A stretch of DNA of 64,000 nt from Pseudomonadota bacterium (GTDB taxonomy: Bacteria; Desulfobacterota; Desulfarculia; Desulfarculales; Desulfarculaceae): positions 1 to 64,000 of the forward strand of contig JAHJPG010000094.1 in NCBI GenBank assembly GCA_018819925.1, read 5' to 3'. The position numbers and the translations under genes are program-made. Under the pieces are notes generated by a model. It saw only the letters and a list, made by a program, of their open reading frames with translations, was not told the DNA's origin and ran no database searches. Positions 15,767 to 25,085 of this stretch are shown piece after piece; position 1 is the stretch's first letter; each line of letters begins with the position of its first letter.

Positions 15767-17701
15767 ATGAGTGAGCAGCCCACGGGCCTAAGCGCTAAAT
15801 ACCGTTCGCTCAACGGACCGATGCGTTGGATAGTAATCCTGTTTTCCCTGACGGCCATAGGTTCGGCCGTATTCTACAATTTTTACCTTTCCCTGGACGG
15901 CTGGACCTTTGATCAAACCGGTTATCTCTTTTTTTTGCTGGGGCTTTTTCTGCCTTTGGTGTTTTTAATTTTTCCCGCAAGCAAAACCGCCTCCCGGCAA
16001 AAAACGCCCTGGTATGATTATCTGGCGTCGCTTTTAATCTTAATTTCATGCGGTTATTGCTTCATTCACAGCATGGACATCCTCACCCAGGGCTGGGAGG
16101 TCATGGCGCCTTGGGAAGCAAAAATTTTGTCTCTTATCTTGCTTGTGCTGATTCTGGAGGCCGCCCGCCGCACTGGCGGCCTCATGTTCTGCCTGGTTTG
16201 CTTATTCTTCGGGGCCTATCCCCTTTTTGCCGAATATATGCCGGCCTTTCTGCAGGGCAAGTCCTTCCCCTTCTGGCGGGTTGTCACCTATCAAGCCTTG
16301 GGACCGGAAAGCATCATAGGGCTGCCGCTCAGGGTGGTGGGAACCTTGTTGATCGGGTTTATGATCTTTGCCGTGACCCTGCAGTACACCGGTGCGGGAA
16401 AATTCTTTTTGGATCTGGCCCTGGCGCTTTTGGGCACCGTACGGGGGGGCGCGGCCAAAGTCTCGATCTTTTCCAGCGCCCTTATGGGCAGCGTCAGCGG
16501 AAGCGTTATTTCCAATGTTATCTCCACTGGATCCTTCACCATACCGGCCATGAAAAAGACCGGCTATAAGCCGGAGTTCGCCGCGGCGGTGGAGGCCTGT
16601 GCTTCGGCTGGGGGCGTTATCATGCCGCCTATCATGGGGGCGACCGCCTTTGTCATGGCCGAGGTGCTGCAGGTGCCTTACGTGGAAATCATCGCGGCCG
16701 CCGCGGTTCCTTCCTGCCTTTATTATTTCTGCCTGTTCTATCAGGCCGATGCCTACGCCGCCATGAACAACATAAAAGGCCAGGCCAGGGAAGACTGCCC
16801 CGATCTTTGGAAGGTGCTCAAAGAGGGCTGGTTCTATCTGGTGGCCATGGCTCTTCTGATCTTCATCGTGGTCTTCATGTATCGAGAGTCCCAGGCCGCC
16901 TGGATTACCACGCTTGCGCTTTTGTTTCTGGCCATGCTGCGCAAGGAAACCAGGTTGAACTTTAAAAAGATATTAGCTCTTTTGGAGGGCTCGGGCAGGT
17001 TCATGGCGGAGCTCACAGCCATTCTCGCGGCCTGCGGACTCATAATCGGCTCCATGTCCGTGACCGGCGTAGCCCATTCCTTTGCTCATGAGGTGGTGGC
17101 TTTCGCGGGTGATAACGTGTTGTTGCTGCTTATGCTGGGGGCGTTCGCCAGTTTCATCCTTGGGATGGGAATGACCATAACCGCCTGCTACATCTTTCTA
17201 GCCATCGTCATGGCCCCGGCATTGGTTCAAGCCGGGTATTATCCCCTGGCCGTGCATCTTTTTGTGTTGTATTGGGGCGTGGCTTCATTCATCACCCCTC
17301 CGGTGGCCCTTGGCGCTTATGCCGCATCCACCGTGGCGGGCTCCGATCCCATGCGGACCGGATTTCAGGCCATGCGGCTGGGTTTGGCAAAATATTTTCT
17401 GCCCTTCTTCTTTGTGTACAACCCGGCCTTGATTTTACACGGCACCCCCATGGCTATCTTGCATGCCGTGGTTACCTGCGTTATCGGCATCGCTCTGTTG
17501 GGCAGCGCCCTGGAAGGATATCTCATAGGGGTGGGTAGAATGCCTCGGTGGTCCCGGCCGTTTCTTTTCATCGCCGGATTAGCCCTGGGTTTCCCCGAAG
17601 GCTACTCGGACATAGTGGGCATTATTTTAGCCCTTGTCGTGGTGCTTGCCGCACTGCCTGGCATTAAAAAAAGAGCCCATGTAGGGTTGCCAGCAAGCTA
17701 A
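15767..17701 (+). CDS. TRAP transporter permease, fused small and large membrane subunits (TAXI type)
   Basis: A 644-residue integral membrane protein with roughly 16 or more hydrophobic helices. The first 180 residues correspond to the small (DctQ-like) part and the rest to the DctM-like translocator, including GSVSGSVISNVISTGSFTIP, the ACASAGGVIMPPIMGATAFV segment and FASFILGMGMTITACYIFLA. Fused permeases of this kind work with TAXI receptors, here encoded at 13384, and import solutes with a Na+ or H+ gradient. It starts 28 bp after the dehydrogenase gene with GGAGAG upstream. Confidence 0.92.
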   Translation: MSEQPTGLSAKYRSLNGPMRWIVILFSLTAIGSAVFYNFYLSLDGWTFDQTGYLFFLLGLFLPLVFLIFPASKTASRQKTPWYDYLASLLILISCGYCFIHSMDILTQGWEVMAPWEAKILSLILLVLILEAARRTGGLMFCLVCLFFGAYPLFAEYMPAFLQGKSFPFWRVVTYQALGPESIIGLPLRVVGTLLIGFMIFAVTLQYTGAGKFFLDLALALLGTVRGGAAKVSIFSSALMGSVSGSVISNVISTGSFTIPAMKKTGYKPEFAAAVEACASAGGVIMPPIMGATAFVMAEVLQVPYVEIIAAAAVPSCLYYFCLFYQADAYAAMNNIKGQAREDCPDLWKVLKEGWFYLVAMALLIFIVVFMYRESQAAWITTLALLFLAMLRKETRLNFKKILALLEGSGRFMAELTAILAACGLIIGSMSVTGVAHSFAHEVVAFAGDNVLLLLMLGAFASFILGMGMTITACYIFLAIVMAPALVQAGYYPLAVHLFVLYWGVASFITPPVALGAYAASTVAGSDPMRTGFQAMRLGLAKYFLPFFFVYNPALILHGTPMAILHAVVTCVIGIALLGSALEGYLIGVGRMPRWSRPFLFIAGLALGFPEGYSDIVGIILALVVVLAALPGIKKRAHVGLPAS

Positions 17702-17893
17702 AGCGAAAAGGCTTAACTACCAACCCACAGGTAAAAATAGAAAAAAATTTCCGGCCGTGTCGGCAAATGAGGGACAGCATCTGAAAAACATCTGGTGGCC
17801 GGGACGGTTAGCTAAGTCATACTGATAGTCATAGATATCGAACGCATGTGAGACATGACGGTCTGTTTGCGGGCAAAAGAAAGGATACAGCAA

Positions 17894-18766
17894 GTGAGTT
17901 CTGAGAAGTTGGTCGTCACAGTCAGCGTTACAGGTGGAATCGGCTCGGGAGACGCACCCCATCTGCCGATAACGCCTAAGCAAATAGCGGACAGCGCGAT
18001 AGAGGCCCGCCACGCCGGCGCATCGGTGGCCCACATTCACGTGAGGGATCCAAAAACCAGCGAACAATCCATGGATTTCAAACTCTACAAAGAGGTGTTT
18101 GAACGAATCCGCGACCATTCAGATATATTGATCAATCTCACCCTCGGACCGGGCGCCAGAGTGATTCCGGACAAGAACGACCCCGTCGGCCTGGGGCCGG
18201 GTTCCACATTGTGCCAGCCCCAAAAAAGGATTGAGCACGTCTTGCGCCTAAAACCCGAGCTGTGCTCTTTGGACGTGGGGTCCATGGATTTCGGCCGCCA
18301 CGTTTTTGTAAATTACAGCGAACACATAGAATGGATGGCTGAACAAATACAAGAAGCTGGCGTAAAACCGGAAATGGAGGCCTTCAGCCTGGGGCACATT
18401 GAAATCGGAAAGCGCTTGATTGAAACCAAAAGAGTAAAAGAACCGGCAATTTTCCAACTCTGTTTGGGTATTCCCGGTGGCATACCGGCTACACCCTTGA
18501 ACATGATCGCCATGAAGCAGGCCTTGCCTCCTGACGCCATATGGGCGGGATTCGGCATCGGAGCAGCCTGTTTTCCCATGCTGGCCCAAGCGGCGATTTT
18601 GGGTGGTAACGTAAGGGCGGGTATGGAAGACAATCTGTATCTGGCAAAGGGGATCAGAGCCAAGAGTAACGCCGAACTGGTGGAAAGGGCGGTATCCATA
18701 ATTCGTCTTTTGGGCAAGGAACCGGCCACGCCCGAGGAGGCCAGGAAACTTCTTTGCCTTGACTAA
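17894..18766 (+). CDS. BKACE (beta-keto acid cleavage enzyme, DUF849)
   Basis: A TIM-barrel, divalent-metal enzyme of about 290 residues. Family marks are TVSVTGGIGSGDAPHLPITP, the metal-binding HIHVRDP segment, ILINLTLGPGA, and the Glu/His segments PEMEAFSLGHIE and AGFGIGAACFPM. BKACEs condense a beta-keto acid with acetyl-CoA and split it to acetoacetate plus a CoA ester. I chose GTG at 17894 because AAGGA lies 8 bp upstream; an ATG at 17855 lacks a ribosome site. In context the beta-keto acid could come from the nearby dehydrogenase at 19441. The substrate side chain is unknown. Confidence 0.88.
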   Translation: MSSEKLVVTVSVTGGIGSGDAPHLPITPKQIADSAIEARHAGASVAHIHVRDPKTSEQSMDFKLYKEVFERIRDHSDILINLTLGPGARVIPDKNDPVGLGPGSTLCQPQKRIEHVLRLKPELCSLDVGSMDFGRHVFVNYSEHIEWMAEQIQEAGVKPEMEAFSLGHIEIGKRLIETKRVKEPAIFQLCLGIPGGIPATPLNMIAMKQALPPDAIWAGFGIGAACFPMLAQAAILGGNVRAGMEDNLYLAKGIRAKSNAELVERAVSIIRLLGKEPATPEEARKLLCLD

Positions 18767-18842
18767 AATAATTGAAACGTACAACGCTTATTTTTAGCTT
18801 TCCTGCTGACGTGACGAAGTAATCTTGGAAGGAGGTTAGAGA

Positions 18843-19415
18843 ATGATCTCAGAAAAAGATATCGGTAAAAAGATAAGAGAGGTCCGCCTTTCCAAGGGTA
18901 AGACCCTGGAAGACTTAGCCAAAAAAACCCAGTTCACCAAAGGATATATCTCAAAGATCGAAAACAGCAAAAAAGGGCCGCCTGTTTCTTCTTTGATCAG
19001 AATCGCCGAGGCCTTGGATGTCACCATTTCGGAGATATTCGGGGAGTCGACGGAACCCGATTCAATCTCCGTGGTCAAAAAGGACGAGCGCATAGTCATC
19101 GCCAGAAATGGAACCCAATTTGGGTATAATTACCAAGCGCTTGCCTATAAATATCACAAAAGGCGCATGGACCCCTATTTGCTCATCCGCCCGCCACACC
19201 ACAAAAAAGACATTTGCGCCTTTAAGCACCGTGGAGAGGAAATCATGTTTGTCCTGGAAGGCAAACTAGAGTTTTGTTACGGGGAGAACAAGTATTTGGT
19301 TGAACAAGGCGACTGTGTTTATTTTGACTCCAATATAGAACACTACGCCAACAACATAGGCGACACCGATGTAAAAACGTTAATGATCATATACACCCCC
19401 GAAAACGAGGATTGA
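18843..19415 (+). CDS. XRE-type regulator with C-terminal cupin domain
   Basis: Residues 5-65 form a helix-turn-helix of the XRE type (IREVRLSKGKTLEDLAKKTQ, then FTKGYISKIE). Residues 115-185 form a cupin barrel with FKHRGEEIMFVLEGKLEF and GDCVYFDSNIEHYANN. Such proteins sense small metabolites with the cupin and control adjacent catabolic genes. GGAGG precedes the ATG. It sits inside the block between BKACE and the dehydrogenase and is the likely local regulator. Its codons are clearly more A/T-rich than those of the dsr genes. Confidence 0.9.
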   Translation: MISEKDIGKKIREVRLSKGKTLEDLAKKTQFTKGYISKIENSKKGPPVSSLIRIAEALDVTISEIFGESTEPDSISVVKKDERIVIARNGTQFGYNYQALAYKYHKRRMDPYLLIRPPHHKKDICAFKHRGEEIMFVLEGKLEFCYGENKYLVEQGDCVYFDSNIEHYANNIGDTDVKTLMIIYTPENED

Positions 19416-19440
19416 TAGTTTGCTTTCCCAAGGAGTGATA

Positions 19441-20373
19441 ATGGAAAAAATAGCGATCATAGGCGCGGGCACCATGGGGCATTGTTTTGCCATGCTGTTT
19501 GCCCAGGGTGGTCATCAGGTGTGCTTGAATGATACATCAGAGGGCATCCTCGACCGTGCCAAAAGATTGATCTCCGCCAACCTCGAAACCCTGGCCCAGG
19601 CAGACCTTTTCGACCTGAAAGAGCGCCCGGCCGTGGAAGCCAGGATAAAATACACAACCGATCTTGCCCAGGCGACGGCTGGGGCCGATTTGGTGATCGA
19701 GGCGATATTTGAGGATGTGCAAGCCAAAAAAGAGCTGTTCCGTGAACTAGACAGGCTTGCGCCGCCTGAAGCGGTCCTGGCCAGCAACACCTCGTATTTG
19801 GACATATACAAATACGTGGAAACCGGCCGGCCGGAGAAAATCATAATAACCCATTGGTTCGCCCCACCGCATATCATCCCCTTGGTGGAGATAGTTCCGG
19901 GCCCGCAGACCTCTTCGGAGACCATTGCCTTTACCAAAAAGATCTTAGAGCGGCTGGGCAAGACCACCATTGTACTGAAAAAATATTTGCCCGGTTTCAT
20001 AGCCAACCGTTTGCAGATGGCCATCAATCTTGAGGTTTTATACCTTTTGGACAACGGCTATGCCACGGCAGAGGAAATAGACACGGCCGTTAAAAGCAGC
20101 TTCGCCCTGCGCACACCGCTTATCGGCGTGGTGCAACGCTTTGACTTCACGGGAATGGACATGATTCAACGGGCGCTTAAAAACAAAGCCTATCAGCCTC
20201 CCGAGGTGAGGGGTCGCTCTGACGCGGTGGACGCGCTGGTCGCCCAGGGCAGGATGGGAGTGGTGAGCGGCAAGGGCTTTTACGACTACGAGGGGCGCAG
20301 CACAGAGGAAATAATGCGGAAACGCGACATTAACCTTTTGAAGTTAAGAAATTTTTTAGGCGAATTGGAATGA
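19441..20373 (+). CDS. 3-hydroxyacyl-CoA dehydrogenase family protein
   Basis: A 310-residue NAD-dependent dehydrogenase. The N-terminal Rossmann motif is IAIIGAGTMGHCFAMLFAQG; the catalytic region has LASNTSYLDIYKYV and ITHWFAPPHIIPLVEIVPGP; the C-terminal helical domain has PGFIANRLQMA. The start at 19441 is preceded by AAGGAGTGATA. The gap to the regulator is 25 bp. Besides CoA esters, members of this family oxidise free 3-hydroxy acids such as L-carnitine, and such enzymes are often coupled to BKACE. That link is the likeliest role here, by inference from the neighbours. Confidence 0.88.
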   Translation: MEKIAIIGAGTMGHCFAMLFAQGGHQVCLNDTSEGILDRAKRLISANLETLAQADLFDLKERPAVEARIKYTTDLAQATAGADLVIEAIFEDVQAKKELFRELDRLAPPEAVLASNTSYLDIYKYVETGRPEKIIITHWFAPPHIIPLVEIVPGPQTSSETIAFTKKILERLGKTTIVLKKYLPGFIANRLQMAINLEVLYLLDNGYATAEEIDTAVKSSFALRTPLIGVVQRFDFTGMDMIQRALKNKAYQPPEVRGRSDAVDALVAQGRMGVVSGKGFYDYEGRSTEEIMRKRDINLLKLRNFLGELE

Positions 20374-20792
20374 AGGGCCTTGGCGCCGAGGCAAGGCTTT
20401 TCCCCTTAGGTTATTAAACGCCAAATATCTGTTCGGTATTCAATTTGAAAATCCCTGTGGTTTTGTTGCGGAAACCGCCCATGGGATACCCCCTTGGGAG
20501 GCCAAGGGGGCATGAATTGGATACCCCGGAGCAAGCCCCGTGGGCCTTCTTGATTTGCCGGTGTCCAATTGAAAACGCTCAAGACATTTAAGGATGACGT
20601 GAAGCTCGTCATCGACGAGCGCGCCATTGAGGATTTTGTTGAGGATAAATCATGGCGCGGTGTGCAATCCGGCCTATCCGCGTTTGCCATGTTTAAAAGT
20701 ACTGACGGGTAGGCAAGGAGAACCATAACCAACAGACCATCGTCCTTATTCACGTCACAAAAAACTAAGATGCGGAACCAAAAACTGAAACC
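20374..20792. other. Intergenic region with a possible gene remnant
   Basis: About 420 bp. A short hairpin of GGCCTTG/CAAGG type follows the dehydrogenase gene near 20376-20400. From about 20560 to 20712 one plus-strand frame is open and reads VQLKTLKTFKDDVKLVIDER and then FVEDKSWRGVQSG before a TAG; it has no start with a ribosome site and may be the tail of a lost gene. I see nothing else. Confidence 0.35.
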
Positions 20793-20840
20793 GTGTCGCT
20801 TATGCAGCGGCTTCAATCCGGTTTTAAGGAGTTTAAGGAA

Positions 20841-22082
20841 ATGACCGGCCAGTTTCCTTTTTTTTACCGAGTGGATCAACATTTTGCAGACACGTCAATC
20901 CTAGACGTGTCCGCGGCGGTGCGCGCCGAATTCGCCAAGTTCAATCCGGGCGACAGAATCAAACCGGGGCAGAGCGTGGCCGTGGGAGTGCCCTCGCGCG
21001 GCATGCACGACCTCAAGGACGTAGTGGTAACCACCGTCGAGTGTCTGCGGGAATTGGGGCTGAAGCCATATATAACCCCGGCCATGGGCTCCCACGGCGG
21101 GGCCACCGGGGAGGGCCAGATCGGCGTCTTGGACGGACTGGGCATCAACGAAAGCACCACCGGCGTGCCCTTGAAGGGCTCCATGGATGTGGTGAGCCTG
21201 GGCCGCATAGAGTCCGGCGCGGAGGTGTTTTTGGCCAAGGACGCCCTGGAGGCGGATCACATCGTGGTCATAAACAGGGTGAAGCCCCATACCTCCTTCC
21301 GCGCGGAGGTGGAGTCCGGGCTTTGCAAAATTTTGGCCGTGGGCCTGGGCCGTCAGGTGGGGGCTTCCACCATTCATAAGTACCAACTGGGCGAGACCAT
21401 CGTCCCGGCCGCCAAACTCATCATGGAAAAGGTCCACGTGCTTTTGGGGGTGGCGGTGACCGAGAACGCCCTAGGCGGCACAAACAGCGTGCGCTTGGCG
21501 GTGCCGGAAAAGTTCCCGGAGGTGGACAGCGAACTCCTGCGGGAAGCCTGGACCCTGTTCCCCCGGCTGCCCATCGACCAATTGGATGTCTTGTTGGTAG
21601 ACGAGGCTGGCAAGGATATAAGCGGAGCCGGCATGGACATCAATATCATCGGTTTCTGGCGGCGGGATGGGGGTGAGCGCAAGCCCGACTACCGCGTCTT
21701 GGCCCTATTGAGCCTCACCCCGGATTCCCACGGCAACGCTCTCGGTATGGGCTATGCGGATTTGATCTCTCAGCGAATGATTGACTCGGTGGATATGCAG
21801 GCCACCTATATGAACGCGCTCGCCTCCGGGGCGTTGCGCTCCGCCAGGGTGCCCATGACCCTGGAGACCGACCGCCGGGTGGTAGAGGTGGCCCTGGGCA
21901 TGGTGCCCGACCCCATGAATGCCAGGATGGCGCGCATATCCAATACGCTCAACCTGAGAACCTTCTGGGTGACCGCCCCCCTGCTTCCGGAGTTGAGGCA
22001 AAAACAAGGAGTCACGGTGCATGAAGAGCCGCTGGCCCTTCAGTTCGATGAACAGGACGTCCTGCGCCGGTTTTCTGTTTAA
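20841..22082 (+). CDS. LarA-like (lactate racemase N-terminal domain, DUF2088) protein
   Basis: About 413 residues, related to the nickel-pincer-nucleotide-dependent isomerases typified by lactate racemase LarA. Visible are AVGVPSRGMHDLKDVVVTTV, the active-site-like PAMGSHGGATGEGQ, VVINRVKPHTSFRAEVESGL and a long C-terminal domain. I prefer ATG 20841 (AAGGAG 10 bp upstream) over GTG 20793. Relatives racemise or epimerise 2-hydroxy acids or sugar acids using the NPN cofactor made by LarBCE, not seen in the window. Here it might invert a hydroxyl centre of the imported acid; substrate unknown. Confidence 0.8.
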   Translation: MTGQFPFFYRVDQHFADTSILDVSAAVRAEFAKFNPGDRIKPGQSVAVGVPSRGMHDLKDVVVTTVECLRELGLKPYITPAMGSHGGATGEGQIGVLDGLGINESTTGVPLKGSMDVVSLGRIESGAEVFLAKDALEADHIVVINRVKPHTSFRAEVESGLCKILAVGLGRQVGASTIHKYQLGETIVPAAKLIMEKVHVLLGVAVTENALGGTNSVRLAVPEKFPEVDSELLREAWTLFPRLPIDQLDVLLVDEAGKDISGAGMDINIIGFWRRDGGERKPDYRVLALLSLTPDSHGNALGMGYADLISQRMIDSVDMQATYMNALASGALRSARVPMTLETDRRVVEVALGMVPDPMNARMARISNTLNLRTFWVTAPLLPELRQKQGVTVHEEPLALQFDEQDVLRRFSV

Positions 22083-22295
22083 CCGTTTTCAGGCGGAGTC
22101 TTAATCGCTCGGCCATGATGAATTTGTAAGGGGCCAAGCGTTCCGCTGATGATCCGGCATGGTGTGCATCGGGAGTGTCAGAAGGCTCGAAATGACATGA
22201 AGCTCGGCGACAGCCGCATAATGCGGATTAACATGCTCAAAATTACGGTGATTGCGATTACCACTGGGCTTTCAGTGGACAAAGGAGCTTGACTC

Positions 22296-23732
22296 ATGGG
22301 CGTGATGACCAAGGCGGAATATATAGAGTCTTTACGCAAGCTCAATCCCACGGTCTATATGTTTGGCCAAAAGATAGACAACGTGGTGGATAACCCTCGC
22401 TTGCGGGCTGGCATCGAGGCCACCGGGGCCACCTATGAACTGGCCGAGTTGGATGATTACAAGGATTTGGTGATCCGGCAAAGCGAATTGATCAATGAGC
22501 CCATCAATCGCTTCAACGGTCCGCCCATGTCCATTGAGGATCTAGTGGCCCGGGTGAAGATAAACCGGCTTTTGGGCAAAAGGGTGGGCACCTGCCACCA
22601 GCGCTGTACCGGTATGGATTGCATGTGCGCTTTGGCCATAGTCACCTATGATGTGGACCAAAAATACGGCACCGAGTATCACAAGCGCTATATTGAGTTT
22701 CTCAAATACATGCAGCGCAACGACTTTACCGCCAACGCCGGGGTGACCGATGTAAAAGGCGACCGGGCGCTTTCTCCCAGGGACCAACCCGATCCTGACG
22801 TGTATCTCCGGGTGGTGGAAGAGCGTGAGGACGGCATAGTGGTTCGCGGAGCCAAAGCTCACCAGACCGGCTCCCTGTCCAGCCATGAAATCATCGTGCT
22901 GCCCACCAGGGCGCTCAAGCCGGATGAAACGGATTTTGCCGTGGCTTTTGCGGTCCCCACCGACAGCCCGGGCATTATTCACGTGGTGGGCCGCTCCACC
23001 CTGGATATGCGCGAGTTGGAAGGCTGCGACCGTGGAAACCAGCGGTATTCCAAGTATTGCCCCACGGTGATCTTCGATAATGTATTCGTCCCCTGGGAAC
23101 GGGTGTTTTTATATGGAGAGACCGAATTCGCCGTGGACCTGGTAGTCAAGTTCAGCGCTTTCCATCGCCAGAGCCATGGGGGCTGCAAGGCAGGAAAGAT
23201 AGACTGCATGGTGGGCGCGGCTCTGACCATGATGGAATACAACGGCACCCAAAAAGCCGGGCACCTTAAGCAAAAAGTCATCGATATGATCCACCGGGCC
23301 GAAACTCTGTACGGCTGCTCCTTGGCATCTTCCTATGAAGGGGCTGAACAGCCCTCCGGAGTGTTCTTCATCGATACCGTGTTGGCCAACGCATCCAAGA
23401 TCCACGAAGGCAAGGAGATGGCCGAGGCCATCCGGCTCATGATAGATATATCTGGGGGATTCGTAGCCGATTTGCCCAGCGACCGCGACTTGGATAATGA
23501 TGAAGTGGGGCCGCTTTTGAAGAAATATCTGGTTGGCGCCAGCGGAATTGATGCTGAAAAGCGCATAAAAATGTACCGCTTGATTGAGAAGCTCGCCCTG
23601 GAGAGCGCTGATACCGTGAGTGACATCCACGGCGGCGGCTCGCCCGAAGCCCACCGGATTACCATCTTCCGGGAAAGCGATATTAAATCAAAAAAAGAGG
23701 CCGCCAAAAACCTGGCCGGGATCCGGGATTAG
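22296..23732 (+). CDS. abfD: 4-hydroxybutyryl-CoA dehydratase / vinylacetyl-CoA isomerase-type protein (AbfD family)
   Basis: A 478-residue flavin and [4Fe-4S] enzyme. The four cluster ligands of the Clostridium enzyme are conserved in spacing: Cys100 and Cys104 (GTCHQRCTGMDCMC) and His290 and Cys297 (FHRQSHGGC). Full family length with GDRALSPRDQPDPDVYLRVV and the DIHGGGSPEAHR segment near the C-terminus. The reaction is radical dehydration of 4-hydroxybutyryl-CoA to crotonyl-CoA. It ends the catabolic block; the real substrate may be another 4-hydroxyacyl-CoA. Confidence 0.9.
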   Translation: MGVMTKAEYIESLRKLNPTVYMFGQKIDNVVDNPRLRAGIEATGATYELAELDDYKDLVIRQSELINEPINRFNGPPMSIEDLVARVKINRLLGKRVGTCHQRCTGMDCMCALAIVTYDVDQKYGTEYHKRYIEFLKYMQRNDFTANAGVTDVKGDRALSPRDQPDPDVYLRVVEEREDGIVVRGAKAHQTGSLSSHEIIVLPTRALKPDETDFAVAFAVPTDSPGIIHVVGRSTLDMRELEGCDRGNQRYSKYCPTVIFDNVFVPWERVFLYGETEFAVDLVVKFSAFHRQSHGGCKAGKIDCMVGAALTMMEYNGTQKAGHLKQKVIDMIHRAETLYGCSLASSYEGAEQPSGVFFIDTVLANASKIHEGKEMAEAIRLMIDISGGFVADLPSDRDLDNDEVGPLLKKYLVGASGIDAEKRIKMYRLIEKLALESADTVSDIHGGGSPEAHRITIFRESDIKSKKEAAKNLAGIRD

Positions 23733-23973
23733 CCTGGAGAGAGGACCGAAGCGATGGCGCAACCCGCGGCAGGGCAAGGCTTGCTGGCTGGACAGCGTGG
23801 CGGTGGCCCTTGAGGGGCTGCCATGCGGGCAATAGTTCAGCCAGTGAGGCAAGCGACTCCATGGTGGTAACGCACAAGCTGATCGCGGCATCTAAAAAGA
23901 CAGCGGCTACCGCGCAGAAGTTGGAGCGGATGTTTTCGGGGATTTTGCCGGGGAAATAGCGAGCTACCTAATT

Positions 23974-24825
23974 TCAACTCATCCCCATTGAAAGTATAAA
24001 TACTGCCACAGGATGGCGGAGGAGCCTTTTCCCTTGGTCTGGGTAGGATAGTGCGTAGATGTACTCCACCACTTCTCGCTTAAGGGCTGGGTCGATGTGC
24101 CTGACATCGCATTCCAGAAAGAAGCTGAGGAGTGCCTCGCCTTCGGTTGAACCCCGCAGGAAACATTCTGATACATCTATGTAGCTCTCGATCTGCTCAA
24201 GTTGATTTGGAGTGTGACGGCGTGCCAGAATTTTTTGAATGTCATGACTGGTGAACATCTCCTGCTCGGTGCCCTTGATCCGCTTGATGAATTTTTTCTG
24301 TACCTGGTCAATGCCTAGCGGGGTCTGGTGGAAAATCAGCACCGATCCGGACTCACCTGCCAATCTTGATGCGTGTCCTATCGCCGTCTCGCGATCCGGG
24401 ATGTAGTAGAGACAGTGGGTCAAGAGCACCAAGTTAAATGTTTGCTCTAGCGGACAGGTCTCGAAGCATGATGATTCCAGGTCAAATTTCACTCCATGCA
24501 AGGGCTGGCTGCCTATGCGCTGGCGGAGACGTCGGCACATGGCCTGGCTTGGCTCCACGAAAATATATTCCAGGCTGGAGATGTGGGCTTTTAGTATGGG
24601 AAGCAGGCGCCAGTCAAAATCACCATTCCCGGCTCCCACGCTCAAGGCGCGGAAAGGTGATTTGACCGGAAGGCAAGTTGCAAGCCGTTGTCGGCACCAC
24701 CGGAGCATGCTCAACCATTCGGTGGAATATTTTCTGAAAGTCAGGAAGCAATGAGCGTAGGCCTCGGAGGACAAAGGGGGAGCCTTTGTATCTTCTATCG
24801 GCATGGTTGCGACCATTCTCCTCAC
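23974..24825 (-). CDS. Class I SAM-dependent methyltransferase (histamine N-methyltransferase-like)
   Basis: A 283-residue protein with the SAM-binding glycine loop ALSVGAGNGDFDWRLLPIL, the acidic strand end YIFVEPSQ and FNLVLLTHCLYYIPD as motif IV. The order and the helical N-terminus SEAYAHCFLTFRKYSTEWLS resemble histamine N-methyltransferase-type small-molecule methyltransferases. The start is uncertain (24825, 24816 or 24804). It stands alone on the minus strand after the catabolic block, in AT-richer DNA. The substrate is unknown. Confidence 0.75.
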   Translation of the reverse strand: MRRMVATMPIEDTKAPPLSSEAYAHCFLTFRKYSTEWLSMLRWCRQRLATCLPVKSPFRALSVGAGNGDFDWRLLPILKAHISSLEYIFVEPSQAMCRRLRQRIGSQPLHGVKFDLESSCFETCPLEQTFNLVLLTHCLYYIPDRETAIGHASRLAGESGSVLIFHQTPLGIDQVQKKFIKRIKGTEQEMFTSHDIQKILARRHTPNQLEQIESYIDVSECFLRGSTEGEALLSFFLECDVRHIDPALKREVVEYIYALSYPDQGKRLLRHPVAVFILSMGMS

Positions 24826-25085
24826 TGAGGGCCAATTTCATGAAGGTTGGCAGAAATTTTTCCTCACAAATTGGCCCACGGCCTGATCTAGCATTTCTTA
24901 AGCTTTGTCATATTAACAATTACATATAGAGGTGTTACTTGACAATTAGCGACAATCTGTTTCTTTAAGCTATTGTTTAAAGGTGGCGATGCTCGCCTAG
25001 TAGGTGGCGACCAGAGGTGGTTCGCCCGCAGGGTATTTTTCAGTGATTCCCGCGCTATTATCGACCGTTATCATCCACCAAATAT

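Noticed and set aside
20406-20882. Minus-strand 158-residue frame overlapping the LarA-like gene start
   Set aside because: No family features, and its 5' end lies inside a well-supported gene on the other strand.
23861-23959. Small frame beginning MVVTHKLIAASKKT
   Set aside because: 32 residues only, no ribosome site and no neighbours that support it; could be chance or the end of a lost gene.
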